Source: Clitopilus passeckerianus (Eukaryota; Basidiomycota; Agaricomycetes; Agaricales; Entolomataceae). Taken from it: a DNA stretch of 64,000 nt. The position numbers were made by a program, and so were the translations under genes. The DNA is taken from assembly GCA_944990035.1 (NCBI GenBank), contig CALYLX010000149.1, positions 434,001 to 498,000 on the forward strand. The letters are read 5' to 3'. Numbering within the stretch: position 1 is the stretch's first letter; every line of letters starts with the position of its first letter. The notes under the pieces were generated by a model. The model was not told the DNA's origin, did not search any database, and saw only the letters and a program-made list of their open reading frames with translations. Below, piece after piece: positions 12,312 to 22,575 of the stretch.

Positions 12312-12384
12312 TCCCTCTTAGCTCAGTTGGTAGAGCGCGTCACTAGTAATGACGAGGTCAGTCGTTCAAGTCGGCTAGAGGGAA
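12312..12384 (+). tRNA. tRNA-Thr(AGT), intronless
   Basis: A 73-nt cloverleaf with the same arms as the tRNA-Thr near 7 kb: TCCCTCT/AGAGGGA acceptor, anticodon loop CTAGTAA, T arm AGTCG-TTCAAGT-CGGCT. It differs by lacking the 11-nt intron, by one extra D-loop T (AGTTGGTA versus AGTGGTA), and by one T-loop/stem base. TTTTTT downstream is a plausible Pol III stop. Confidence 0.95.
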
Positions 12385-12799
12385 TACATTTTTTCAGCGC
12401 CAGGCATTTTGGAACACCTTGACCTATTCAGTCATCTGGTTGAAGACTAAATAAGGTTGGCTACTGACTAATTACTGATAGAGTAACGGTCAACTTACAG
12501 CTTCTTCAAGAGTCCAGATGGGTATAGTCGTTATGAGCGATCTTACGACTCGGAAACCAGAAATGCCTTATGTCCAGGACTCGAGAGCGAGAGCTCCTGA
12601 ATCCTTTACAGCTGAGGGTGCCCTTGTTCTCTGGGCAATAGGATGAAGTAGAAGAGAAATATATTTTGAAAATAGATATGCAGATAAATACATGTGAAAG
12701 TACTAATGCACTATTAAGGATGGTATTACAACAGCAGCCCTGTATTAAGAAGAGAAAAGAAACGAGTGTACGGTTCACTTTTAGTCTACCATGAACCTT
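12385..12799. other. 3' region of serine-hydrolase copy 1
   Basis: Positions about 12636-12799 are homologous, in inverted orientation, to 18380-18545 downstream of copy 2, and so form the shared 3' UTR and outer end of the inverted repeat. Positions 12385-12635 carry nothing recognised. Confidence 0.6.
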
Positions 12800-14728
12800 T
12801 TACTGCTTGTCCCAGTACACCTCAGCACGAGCCTTGACCGTGTTGCCAGAGGTGGGAGGAATGCCACCGCCGAGGATACCCTGCCACACACCAGTCATAC
12901 CGAGACCGATGTGCCTGCCAGAGACGTCAAACTCGGCAACCGCAACCTGGTCAGAGCCAGCAGGGCGGGGGTTGTATGTCCAGAACTGGCTGTTGGCGTA
13001 CGAGGCGTTGGCAGCGTTGGCGGCACCGACGACAGGGGTCGAGCTGACCAGTGAGATGTTGAAGACGTTGCCGTTGAAGTGCTGCAGCTTCATGTGCGAG
13101 AACCAGGGAGAGTCGTATAGAGCAAGGAGCGTGGGGATGTTGCTGTCGACACCACCGGGGAGGATGGTCGTAAGGTTCGAGGCGAGCTGCTTGCAAGCCG
13201 GGGTGGGGTTCTTGGGAGCAGGTGTGATCTGGCAGAAGTCGAGAGTGCCGTAGCCGGGGTTGAAGTACTTGCCAGCGAGCGAAGACATGTCCGCGGCGGG
13301 TGCCTTGGGCGCGGCAGGACGAGCGGTGGCGGCCTGAGGAGCAACAGACTTGATGGCCTTGTACCTCGTGTTGAAGTCCACGGGCTCGAGACCTAGAGCG
13401 CGGTCGTAGATGTAGTTCTTGATCACCTCACCGATCTGCATGCCGTGCTCATTGTCGTTGGAGAGGACAGAGATACCGATGCCATCATCGGGCATGCGGG
13501 AGATCTGCGTGTTGAAGCCCTGGATGAACCCTCCGTGCTCGAGGATGTAGTGCCCACGGTAGTACAGCTGGAGTTGAGCAGCGCCGTACATAGGGATGGA
13601 GTACTCGGGGAAGCCAGGGAGGTAAGGTCCAGAGGGGATGATGGCGGAGGCAACCTTGTCGATGACGGCCTCAGGGATGATCTGCTTGCCAGTGTCGGGG
13701 TTCTTGCCCTTGAGGAGGAGGGCCTTGAGCCACTGAGCCATGTCGACACCAGTGGTCAACATGCCTCCAGCACCGGAGAGGACGTTGCCGTCATCGCCAG
13801 CATCGGTACCGGCCCACCAGCGTTGCTGGCGGGGAGTGCCTGCAAAGGGGTCCTGGTAGGGGTTCCAGCCAGCACGGGCCATACCGTAGGCGAGCTTGCC
13901 AGGAGAGGTGAAGGCCTTCTGGTAGTTAAAGGTGGATGCTTTCATGCCAAGAGGCTCGAAGAGGTTCTTGGTGCAGAAGCGAGCGAATGGAATGCCGGTG
14001 AGCTTCTCAGGGACATAGGCCAAAACGGTGTAGACGACGTTGTTGTAGAGCCAGATGTCGCGGAATTCGGCTGCTTGACGGTGGAATCCGAGCTTCTTGG
14101 TCTAGGAGAAGAGGTAATCAGAGATGATCCCCTCAAATCACTATCAAACCACACTTACGACAGACTGGACGGTGTCAGAGTAGTGATAGGCAAAGTCGTG
14201 GAGTGGGTAGCCGGTACGATGGCTCATGGCATCCAGGAGGGTGGCCTCCCTCTTGCCAACGGGGTCAGTCATGTTGAACTCGGGAATAATGTCCGCAATC
14301 TTGCTCTCCCAAGTGATGGGCTTCTTGGAGAGGGAGGGATTCTCGATCAGGAGACCGGTAGACATCACGTTCAGGAGCTATTTTCAGAACAGATCGTCAG
14401 TTCGCAGGAACACTTAATGAAGTGGCGGTACGTAACAGACCTTTGTGTTGGAGGCAATGTTGAAGTAGGTGTTCTCGTTCACCTTGTCTCCATTACCGTT
14501 GGCGACACCGTAGCCCTTGACTTCGGTTTGCCAGGATCCGTCTTCGTTCTTCTTGACGTACGAGACGGAAAGACCCCCGGGCGAGTTCCACTCCTTGAGC
14601 ATATTTTCGATGAAAGCGTCGGTCTGCGCATCGAGAATCTGGGCAGACGGCTTTGCTGCGGCGGTGGCAGCTGCAGCTGTGTATGCAATGTAGAAGGGAA
14701 GGACGCTGAGGAGTGCCTTAAGCTGCAT
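12800..14728 (-). CDS. Secreted class-C beta-lactamase-fold serine hydrolase, copy 1
   Basis: Three exons (14728-14441, 14377-14159, 14101-12800) encode 602 residues. An Ala-rich N-terminal signal peptide (MQLKALLSVLPFYIAYTAAA) predicts secretion. The catalytic layout of the beta-lactamase/DD-peptidase superfamily (PF00144 type) is complete: IASNTK (Ser93, Lys96, the SxxK pair), LYNN (Tyr188-x-Asn190) and EHGG (His358-Gly-Gly). Intron 1 falls directly after the catalytic Lys codon. After about residue 430 a separate C-terminal domain (LAGKYFNPGYGTLDF...) resembles the lipocalin-like tails of this superfamily; that is inference. Intron 1 has an unusual GTCTGT donor, shared with copy 2. Coding DNA is strongly C/G biased at third positions, suggesting high expression. 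Substrate is unknown; relatives include esterases, acyltransferases and D-amino peptidases. Confidence 0.9.
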
Positions 14729-14784
14729 GGCTGCGAACTTAGAAGCTGAGGTGGGATGATGTCGATACCCCTTCAATCCGCCCC

Positions 14785-14794
14785 ATATTTTATA
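14785..14794 (-). promoter_or_regulatory. TATA box of serine-hydrolase copy 1
   Basis: TATAAAATAT on the minus strand, about 57 bases before the start codon. The other three intact copies have a TATAAAA at comparable distance. Confidence 0.65.
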
Positions 14795-14796
14795 CC

Positions 14797-16383
14797 AGGT
14801 CCTCCTCCTGCGATGTTTGGTAGGCTTCGTTGCTTGAAGAATTGGCGGAACTGGAGGTGGTGTTGAAACACAGCCTACCACGTGCGTCAACTTGTGCGTC
14901 AACCGAAAATGCTTGGCAGTGTCCTAGACAGATAGTTGAATCGAATACGTCAACCGTAGTCGAGACACATTCTGTACGTCGTTTCCTGCCTCATCCGTTC
15001 GGAACCGGTCCGTCACGGAGCAGGAGAGGATCCTGATGCCAATGCCCAACTCCGAGCTGAAAGCTGATGCAACTCAATCGACGAAGTCGGTGGTGATGGA
15101 GGACTTACCTAGGTCAGAAATGTCGAGACTCTGTTAACCCCAGGTTCATATTTGTCGGTCGTTTGATTCGCGCGCCAGGGGTTTTCCTTAACAGGTACGA
15201 ATATCCTTTCGCCTCTTGCGCTCGATGAGTAAACCTGGAGAAAATGTTGGTGAGGTTCCCCATATCCAGTACTGCTCAACTGGACTGCGGTCTGTAACCG
15301 CCCTGGAACTCTGTGTCCCAACGTCTTGGCAGAGAAAGACGCGAGCGGGGAGAGAGGTAGTCCTCCCTGAATGTATTGAGATCTGGCTTGCGCAAGAATG
15401 CAGAGCATACGAGCGCAACATCGACCCAGGAACTCGATGGCATACCTTCCGGGATACGGAGGCTTAATAGTTGTAGTTGTCGTTGTCGTTGTAGAATTTC
15501 ATGGTAAAGCTGGGGTTGCGCAGTGCTGCAATCCAGGCCGTTTGCTGAACGATATCAACGAAACATATTGTCAAAGGCAGCTCCAGCCCACCTGAAACAG
15601 CAAGCTTCGAGTTCAGTAACAATACTGCTTGTCATTTCAAAGAACTGCATACCGATGAAAATTTGCTGGTTATGCAGCGTAAAAGAAAGTGCCTTGCGAA
15701 CGTCCGGAAAACGGCGGCCGGTTCCTTGTTTTCATCTGACGGTTGATTTTATTTCTCCATCTCCTAGTACTTGGAATCTGGAGACCTTCATCCGAGTAGA
15801 AATCTACCAGGAACAACTGTAGACGGTATAGATGGCGAGAACTACTTCGAATAACCAGGTATGCTGCCCAATGACAGGTACTTGTCAGAGAACCAGCACC
15901 GAGACCACCCTTGAAAGCTTGAAGTCGGGCGGCGAGCAGTAAAAACAACGGTTTACATTCATTCGTGCCGCACTCCCCGAGCGCAAGTTGAGAATGACAA
16001 TGGTTGTCAGGTATGAGGAGAGGTTGTTTGGATTCAATGGTAATCTCCAAACATTCGGCATCAAGCGGCACGAAATCCAGCAGCATGACGGGCCAGAGTC
16101 CAGTAACGAGCTGAAGCTTGGCTGAAGCACCTCCTCGAACTCTGCGTCGTCGTGAATGGAAGATATCTCCTTTGGAGGCTGGTCTGGTCTCATCACCATA
16201 GAAGGAATGACGCATGAAGTCTCTTCATGCCTGTTACTTGGACCCGCCTTCAGATCCGTATTCGGTGACAACGAGTAGCAGCGGGCTTGGCATGCAAGAT
16301 GAACTTGTGCCTTTGCGATTTCATTGGAAACTCAACAGCTCTGGCCAGCTTGTCGGCAGTGAAAGCTTAGTTTGTGGTTTCAG
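14797..16383. other. Spacer between divergent serine-hydrolase copies
   Basis: Holds the upstream regions of two divergently transcribed copies. Small open frames occur but carry no recognisable domain. A short GTTGTCGTTGTCGTT tract lies near 15475. Confidence 0.4.
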
Positions 16384-16391
16384 TATAAAAG
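16384..16391 (+). promoter_or_regulatory. TATA box of serine-hydrolase copy 2
   Basis: TATAAAAG about 60 bases before the start codon at 16450. Downstream, CATCATCCCACCTCAGC and the leader CAGCTTCTAAGTTCGCAG match copy 1. Confidence 0.65.
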
Positions 16392-16449
16392 ATGGCGCAG
16401 AACGGGGAAGTATGGACATCATCCCACCTCAGCTTCTAAGTTCGCAGCC

Positions 16450-18379
16450 ATGCAGCTTAAGGCACTCCTCAGCGTCCTTCCCTTCTACATTGCATACACA
16501 GCTGCAGCTGCCGCCGCCGCCGCAAAGCCGTCTGCCCAGATTCTCGATGCGCAGACCGACGCTTTCATCGAAAATATGCTCAAGGAGTGGAACTCGCCCG
16601 GGGGTCTTTCCGTCTCGTATGTCAAGAAGAACGAAGACGGATCCTGGCAAACCGAAGTCAAGGGCTACGGTGTCGCCAACGGTAATGGAGACAAGGTGAA
16701 CGAGAACACCTACTTCAACATTGCCTCCAACACAAAGGTCTGTTACGTACCGCCACCTAATTATCTATTTCTGCGACTGACGATCCGTTCTGAAAATAGC
16801 TCCTCACCGTGATGTCTACCGGTCTCCTGATCGAGAATCCTTCCCTCTCCAAGAAGCCCATCACTTGGGAGAGCAAGATTGCGGACATTATTCCCGAGTT
16901 CAACATGACTGACCCCGTTGGCAAGAGGGAGGCCACCCTCCTGGATGCCATGAGCCACCGTACCGGCTACCCACTCCATGACTTTGCCTACCACTACTCT
17001 GACACCGTCAAGACTGTCGTAAGTATCCTTTGAAAGTGATTTGACGGGATCATCTCTGATTTTGCCGCTTCTTTCAGACCAAGAAGCTCGGATTCCACCG
17101 TCAAGCAGCCGAGTTCCGCGACATCTGGCTTTACAACAATGTCGTCTACACAGTTCTGGCTTATGTCCCCGAGAAGCTCACCGGCATCCCCTTTGCTCGC
17201 TTCTGCACCAAGAACCTCTTCGAGCCTCTCGGCATGAAGGCGTCTACCTTCAACTACCAGAAGGCCTTCACCTCCGCCGGCAAGCTCGCCTACGGTATGT
17301 CTCGTGCTGGCTGGAACCCCTACCAGGACCCTTTTGCAGGCACTCCTCGCCAACAGCGCTGGTGGGCCGGTACCGATGCTGGCGATGACGGCAACGTCCT
17401 CTCCGGTGCTGGAGGCATGTTGACCACCGGTGTCGACATGGCTCAGTGGCTCAAGGCCCTCCTCCTCAAGGGCAAGAACCCCGACACTGGCAAGCAGATC
17501 ATCCCTGAGGCCGTCATCGACAAGGTTGCCTCCGCCATCATCCCCTCTGGACCTTACCTCCCTGGCTTCCCCGAGTACTCCATCCCGATGTACGGCGCTG
17601 CTCAGCTCCAGCTATACTACCGTGGGCACTACATCCTCGAGCACGGAGGGTTCATCCAGGGCTTCAACACGCAGATCTCCCGCATGCCCGATGATGGCAT
17701 CGGTATCTCTGTCCTCTCCAACGACAACGAGCACGGTATGCAGATCGGCGAGGTTATCAAGAACTACATCTACGATCGTGCGCTCGGTCTGGAGCCCGTG
17801 GACTTCAACACGAGGTACAAGGCCATCAAGTCTGTTGCTCCTCAGGCCGCCACTGCTCGTCCCGCCGCGCCCAAGGCACCCGCCGCGGACATGTCTTCGC
17901 TCGCTGGCAAGTACTTCAACCCCGGCTACGGCACTCTCGACTTCTGCCAGATCACGCCTGCCCCCAAGAACCCCACACCTGCTTGCAGGCAGCTCGCCTC
18001 GAACCTTACGACCATCCTCCCCGGTGGTGTCGACAGCAACATCCCCACACTCCTTGCTCTATACGATTCTCCCTGGTTCTCGCACATGAAGCTGCAGCAC
18101 TTCAACGGCAACGTCTTCAACATCTCGCTTGTCAGCTCGACTCCCGTCGTCGGTGCCGCCAACGCTGCCAACGCCTCGTACGCCAACAGCCAGTTCTGGA
18201 CATACAACCCCCGGCCCGCTGGCTCTGACCAGGTTGCGGTTGCCGAGTTTGACGTCTCTGGCAGGCACATCGGTCTCGGTATGACTGGTGTGTGGCAGGG
18301 TATCCTCGGCGGTGGCATTCCTCCCACCTCTGGCAATACTGTCAAGGCTCGTGCTGAGGTGTACTGGGACAAGCAGTAA
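16450..18379 (+). CDS. Secreted class-C beta-lactamase-fold serine hydrolase, copy 2
   Basis: Mirror-image paralogue of the gene at 12.8-14.7 kb, with identical exon lengths (16450-16737, 16800-17018, 17078-18379) and 602 residues. The signal peptide, the SNTK nucleophile/base pair at residues 93-96, YNN at 188-190 and HGG at 358-360 are all retained, so it should be catalytically competent. Differences from copy 1 are few and mostly conservative, for example VKTV for VQSV at the end of exon 2 and an extra Ala in the signal region in place of Thr. Introns have diverged more than exons, which fits recent duplication or gene conversion. The protein should be extracellular; its substrate cannot be read from the sequence. 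Confidence 0.9.
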
Positions 18380-18657
18380 AAGGTTCATGGTAGACTAAAA
18401 GTGAACCGCACACTCGTTTCTTTCTTTTTCTTAATACAGGGCCGCTGTTGTAATACCATCCTTAATAGTGCATTAGTACTTACTCGTGTATTTATTTGCA
18501 TATCTATTTTCAAAATATATTTCTCTTCCACTTCATCCTACTCCATAGTCGAGTCGGAGAACCGAGATGCGAATACACGCAGGGAACATCATTGGTCTTG
18601 GCTCGAATGTGATAATAGTACATAATCAGAATACAGCTAGATCTCACGAACTGCCAA

Positions 18658-21600
18658 CTAGGTGCTCAGAATGTTCTTCCAGCGAGCACCCCCAACCTCT
18701 CCCAAGACCCTCTCGACTTCAGCCTGCTCAAGGTTCAGCAAGACTTTCCTCTCTCCCTCTGCCTTCCTCATCACAGCTGCGCCATCCTCGACGAGCATTG
18801 CTCGAGAAGCCACCAGCGAGTCTAGGACACGGTTCAGCTCATAGGGCGTTGGCTTTCTCTTCGGGTCGTCTTCGGATGGAAGGACGTTCATGTAAAGCAG
18901 GTGCTGGTGCTGAACCTATAGATTCCACTAGGTTAAACAATTGTGTCCACCAAAAAGCGTAAAACGACTATACCTCTCCCCATTTGATTTCGTCCACACC
19001 TTCCCTCTTCATGCACTTGACCAGAGAAGCTAACATCATTCGCTCGTGGAAGCTGCAGGCTTTGAGATATGCAGCCGTAGGGCTGTTCTGCATAAGCTGA
19101 ATGACATCTTTCACTTGGTTGATTTTTGCAGTCTTTCCATCTTGCTGAGCTAACTCGACAGTCCGCCTGCGATTTCAGCTCAGTGGTGGCCTTTCTTAAC
19201 GTGAAGAATGATCGCATACCTGCAAATATCTAGCACTCGTCGTGCATCTCCGCTTATACTGCTGACTTTCATGGCCGCAAACTTTACGGCATCGACTCCG
19301 ATGACTTCCTTCTGGGTTTTCTCCTTCAAGCTCTCCTTGGCGCTATTCAGGCGAGAATGGACGATCTTCTCTAGCTGCTGTGTCGAGTAGGGTTGGAAAT
19401 TTATGCGTATCATACCTGTAGAGTCGCAACATTCAGATTAGGGGAAAACGAAATTGAAAAGGCGCAGAACATACCCAATCGACTCCTTACACGACCACTC
19501 ATGACCCTTTCGGGCAGATCCATAGTATTTGCAACGGCAATTACTACCAGCTTGCTCCCCACCATAGTTGGCCAATTGAAGAAATTGTACACCACATCCT
19601 GCTTGGTCGTTACCAGCTGATCAAGTTCGTCCATCAGCACCACGCTAATACAGTTTCAGTCAGCAATTTATCTCAAACAATCTCAGGAATGGTACAAACT
19701 AACCAAGCATGGCCACTACCAGGTCCTCTCATTCGACTACTGCCACCTTCAAAATGCCTCATCAAAGCGCGTAAGCTTTCTTTGTGGCTGATCTTGAGGT
19801 GTCCTTCTACTGCTGGGTTGTGCCCCGAAACACCTTCCCAGAGAAGATTGTAGGCCGCTGCTGGTTCAGAAACGCGCAGACCGTTAATTTCAACATAGGT
19901 GAATGGATTCGTGTCCTAGAGAATGAATCAGGAAAGCTGATGGTAGTGAGCAAGGGTGAACTTACACCAGCTTCAGCCATTCGCTTGAGTTGTCGAACAA
20001 CTGCATGCACAGTTGCGGTTTTCCCCGTTCCTGGAACACCAGAGATGTCTATTGTGACGGTAACGGTTAATTTTAAGGCTTTGAAAATGGGGACGGATAC
20101 CTACAGACACAACCTCCGCTGCCCTCCTCAAGCAATTCGCCGATACACCTCAGCACTCTCTCGAACTCTTCCTCTCTGCAGGGCAACACCTCAGGTCGGC
20201 TTCCCACATGCAGTACATGCATGGCCCGTATCCATGGATCCTTTTTCAGGTGCGAAAGATTTTCCTTCGTCACTGCTTCTCCATGAACCTCTCTGGCACG
20301 AACTGTGAATTTTGACGCCTTCTTTGAGGGTGAAGAAAGAGCGGCCTTCGATCTTCGCTTTGAGTGAGGTGTTGGGTGAACAAGGGTCTTGGTACGCCGT
20401 TTCCGAGGCGTTTTGGGTTCATCTCCAGCGCGTTTCCGTTTCCGTGAGGGTGTTTTGGGCTCGTCGAATTCTGCGTCATCGGGCTCATCGTCCGAGGCCA
20501 CATCTTCAATTTCTTCTTCCTCCTCTTCATCTCCAGAGGCTTCGTACTCGTCTTCAGTGCCGCCTGCCTCCGATTCTGAGGGTATTTCAGCGTCTTCGTC
20601 GAGCCTGACCTTCTTTCGTGGACTTGCTCCGTCCTCTTTTTCATGAGTTTTCTTCGCCTTTTCCTTCTTCACCTTCTCTTCCTTCTCCTTTGTTGACCGT
20701 TCCTTTTCTTTTTTCTCCTCCCGTCGCCGAATTTCAGCGACATCAACGTCCCACATATTTCCACTTCCCCACTCCATCTCGATTTCACCATCGAGGTCAC
20801 TGGCAGGAGGTTCTGATGTTGAGGGATGTGCCATCATACGATGCGAGTCCCAGTCAAAGTCATAAAAAAGACCTTTGTCTTGTATGACTGCGTAGCGGCA
20901 ATAGAAGGTATTTTCATCGAGCATGTCGCCTTCCTCGTAGTACCGTGCTCCACCCTTGCGTTTCGTCGGCGAAGAGGTAGATGCTGCCTGGTTATTAGGA
21001 GCCTTGGATGTGACGGTACAATGCCCCATAATACATTCCGGGAAGGAAATAGGTGACACCTGGATCGAGTAAAAGAGTTCATTCTGAATAAAAGCTGCGT
21101 CAATACTGTGGCCACCCGCGGCAAAGGATGTAAATAGCTACCTCGAGATGTTCCCTCTGAGCTCGATGCCTCGGTAGTTCCTTTTCCCTCAGGAACCAAT
21201 GTATCCTCAGCTTCATTTTCTCCACGTCCAACTGCCCTTCCTCACCCTTCTTCCGAACCTCCCACATGGCGAGTATCACAGCAATGCTGTATTTCCCTCT
21301 CTTCAGATCAATATCATCCGTTCGTACCAAGACTGTGTCCCCAACACTGAAAACTTGAGTGTCTTCATCACCCAATTCTCTCTTCTTCCCCTTCCCTCTT
21401 GCAGACTTTGAAGGTGATCTGTAGGCTTGAGTCTGGACTTGGTTGCTCATTTCGAATGAACGATAGAAGACAGATTCCAGTTCTTCCTCGTTCTCCAATG
21501 CTGCTTTTTCTTCTTCGTCTGCCTCTAGTAAATCAAGATCCTTGTTTGTGGGACGAACGTAGAGAGGCTCGCCAACCCATGCACGATGTAGCTCCTCTTT

Positions 21601-21678
21601 GCCTTGTCTCCTAGATGGTGTTGTCATAGGAAGAAAGCGTGAAGCACGTCTTGGTGTCACTGGCTGAGACCTTGACAT
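18658..21678 (-). CDS. ORC1: Origin recognition complex subunit 1
   Basis: Largest ORC subunit; it binds origins and, with Cdc6, loads the MCM helicase. The N-terminal BAH domain is visible across an intron at 21084-21141: [40 protein letters not shown], then [21 protein letters not shown] lysine/glutamate-rich linker follows. The AAA+ core has a Walker A ([17 protein letters not shown], assembled across the intron ending at 20049), [11 protein letters not shown], and Walker B ([10 protein letters not shown]). Sensor 1 is [24 protein letters not shown], and sensor 2 is [12 protein letters not shown]. The C-terminal winged helix ends at the stop at 18658. At least seven introns interrupt the gene; boundaries in 18.9-20.1 kb are approximate. 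The start [11 protein letters not shown] is the first Met with a conserved-looking context; an in-frame ATG lies 18 bases upstream. Confidence 0.93.
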
Positions 21679-21910
21679 TATGGAGGTCTCTTTCAATGGT
21701 CAGCAGCGAGCAAGAATTGAGAGACGACGACAGCAGCGACTGTGACAGCGGCGACAAGGCAACTTGCAATGATCAGAACGTGACACAATTCTTGTAACCG
21801 ATCACGAGAGGTGTGACAAGCGCGTTTCGGGTAATCGCCATTTTCTGGATCATTGATCAGTTTCAGAGAAGGCACAAGAGTCATGAGACAACATACCACT
21901 CGTCTTGCAT

Positions 21911-22016
21911 GGCAAGATGGCCGAGCGGTTAAGGCGTGTGACTCAAGCGTAGCTTGCCTGCTTTCGCGGGTTCTCATCATCGTATGATGGCGTGGGTTCA
22001 AGTCCCACTCTTGTCA
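21911..22016 (+). tRNA. tRNA-Leu(CAA) with intron
   Basis: The acceptor GGCAAGA pairs with TCTTGTC. The anticodon stem TGTGA pairs with TCGCG after removal of an intron of about 15 nt that begins after CAAG. The intron contains GCTTG, which can pair with the anticodon region, as in yeast tRNA-Leu(CAA). A long class II variable arm (CATCAT/ATGATG) and T arm GTGGG-TTCAAGT-CCCAC complete the fold. CCTTTTTC follows as terminator. Confidence 0.94.
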
Positions 22017-22485
22017 ACCTTTTTCTTTCGTGCATGGCGGTTGAAATTTCCCCCTGGTTTTCAGCATTTTCCCAATCTTATCTACCCCGGGTCGTATCCT
22101 TCAAGCTGCGGAATGTCATCAACACTTTCTCGTTTCTGCCTCCAAGTGTCACGAGGATTTCCTCCCCAATTCTGTTTCGTTCTCTGTCCCTTGCCCAATC
22201 ATGACTTTTTTCATGGGCGCCCTGCTCACGAACATATATCCTGCCTGGCCCATGTCTGACAGTAACTCAAGACTTCCCACATTGCCACCGTCAACAGGCT
22301 TATTCTTAACCCAGGATTGCTCGATGGTGCAATTCTTATGAATACCATTCAATTCTCCTGGATTTGCCTCCGCATCAGTCCAAGATGACTCGTTCCCCGC
22401 ACTGATCACCGGGATCGCGGTGCGGTTGCCAGGCGTGCTGTACTGTCTTACGCGCTGCTGGTTCATGGATGTTGCGGTCGTGGCG
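22017..22485. other. Intergenic between tRNA-Leu and aminotransferase
   Basis: No gene seen. The right end is the aminotransferase promoter. Confidence 0.4.
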
Positions 22486-22491
22486 TATAAA
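22486..22491 (+). promoter_or_regulatory. TATA box of aminotransferase gene
   Basis: TATAAA 90 bases before the chosen start. An in-frame ATG at 22507 lies only about 20 bases downstream of it, so it is probably upstream of or at the transcription start; this favours the ATG at 22576. Confidence 0.55.
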
Positions 22492-22575
22492 GGGTAGAGT
22501 TCAAAGATGCCCCTTACTGCTCACTATCTAGAGCCCCCAGGTCGTGCCAGCTTCTCAATTCTCTCACCTGACACA

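Larger units (their letters stand above)
12636..18545. repeat. Large inverted duplication (arms ~2.15 kb, spacer ~1.6 kb)
   Basis: Arms 12636-14796 and 16384-18545 each contain TATA box, 5' leader, whole serine-hydrolase gene and about 160 bp of 3' UTR, in opposite orientation and converging outward. Proteins differ at only a handful of positions (for example Pro/Ala in FTS-x-GKLAYG, Lys/Arg in AC-x-QLAS). The spacer 14797-16383 shows no symmetry. Homology ends at about 12636 and 18545, defining the duplicated unit. Confidence 0.9.

Noticed and set aside
13445..14749. 434-codon open frame antisense to serine-hydrolase copy 1
   Set aside because: It mirrors the C/G third-position bias of the real gene, crosses its introns and has no domain. 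The same shadow appears opposite copies 3 and 4.
15450..15495. Possible microsatellite (GTTGTCGTTGTCGTT)
   Set aside because: Too short and imperfect to annotate as a repeat feature.
15670..16215. 181-codon minus-strand open frame in the palindrome spacer
   Set aside because: No domain and no similarity to neighbours. Could only be judged with expression data.
20312..20887. Ser-rich plus-strand open frames within ORC1
   Set aside because: Antisense of the Glu/Lys-rich ORC1 linker.
21954..22259. Open frame beginning MPAFAGSHHRMMAWVQ, also at 55281-55610
   Set aside because: It is translation of the two identical tRNA-Leu genes and their flanks.
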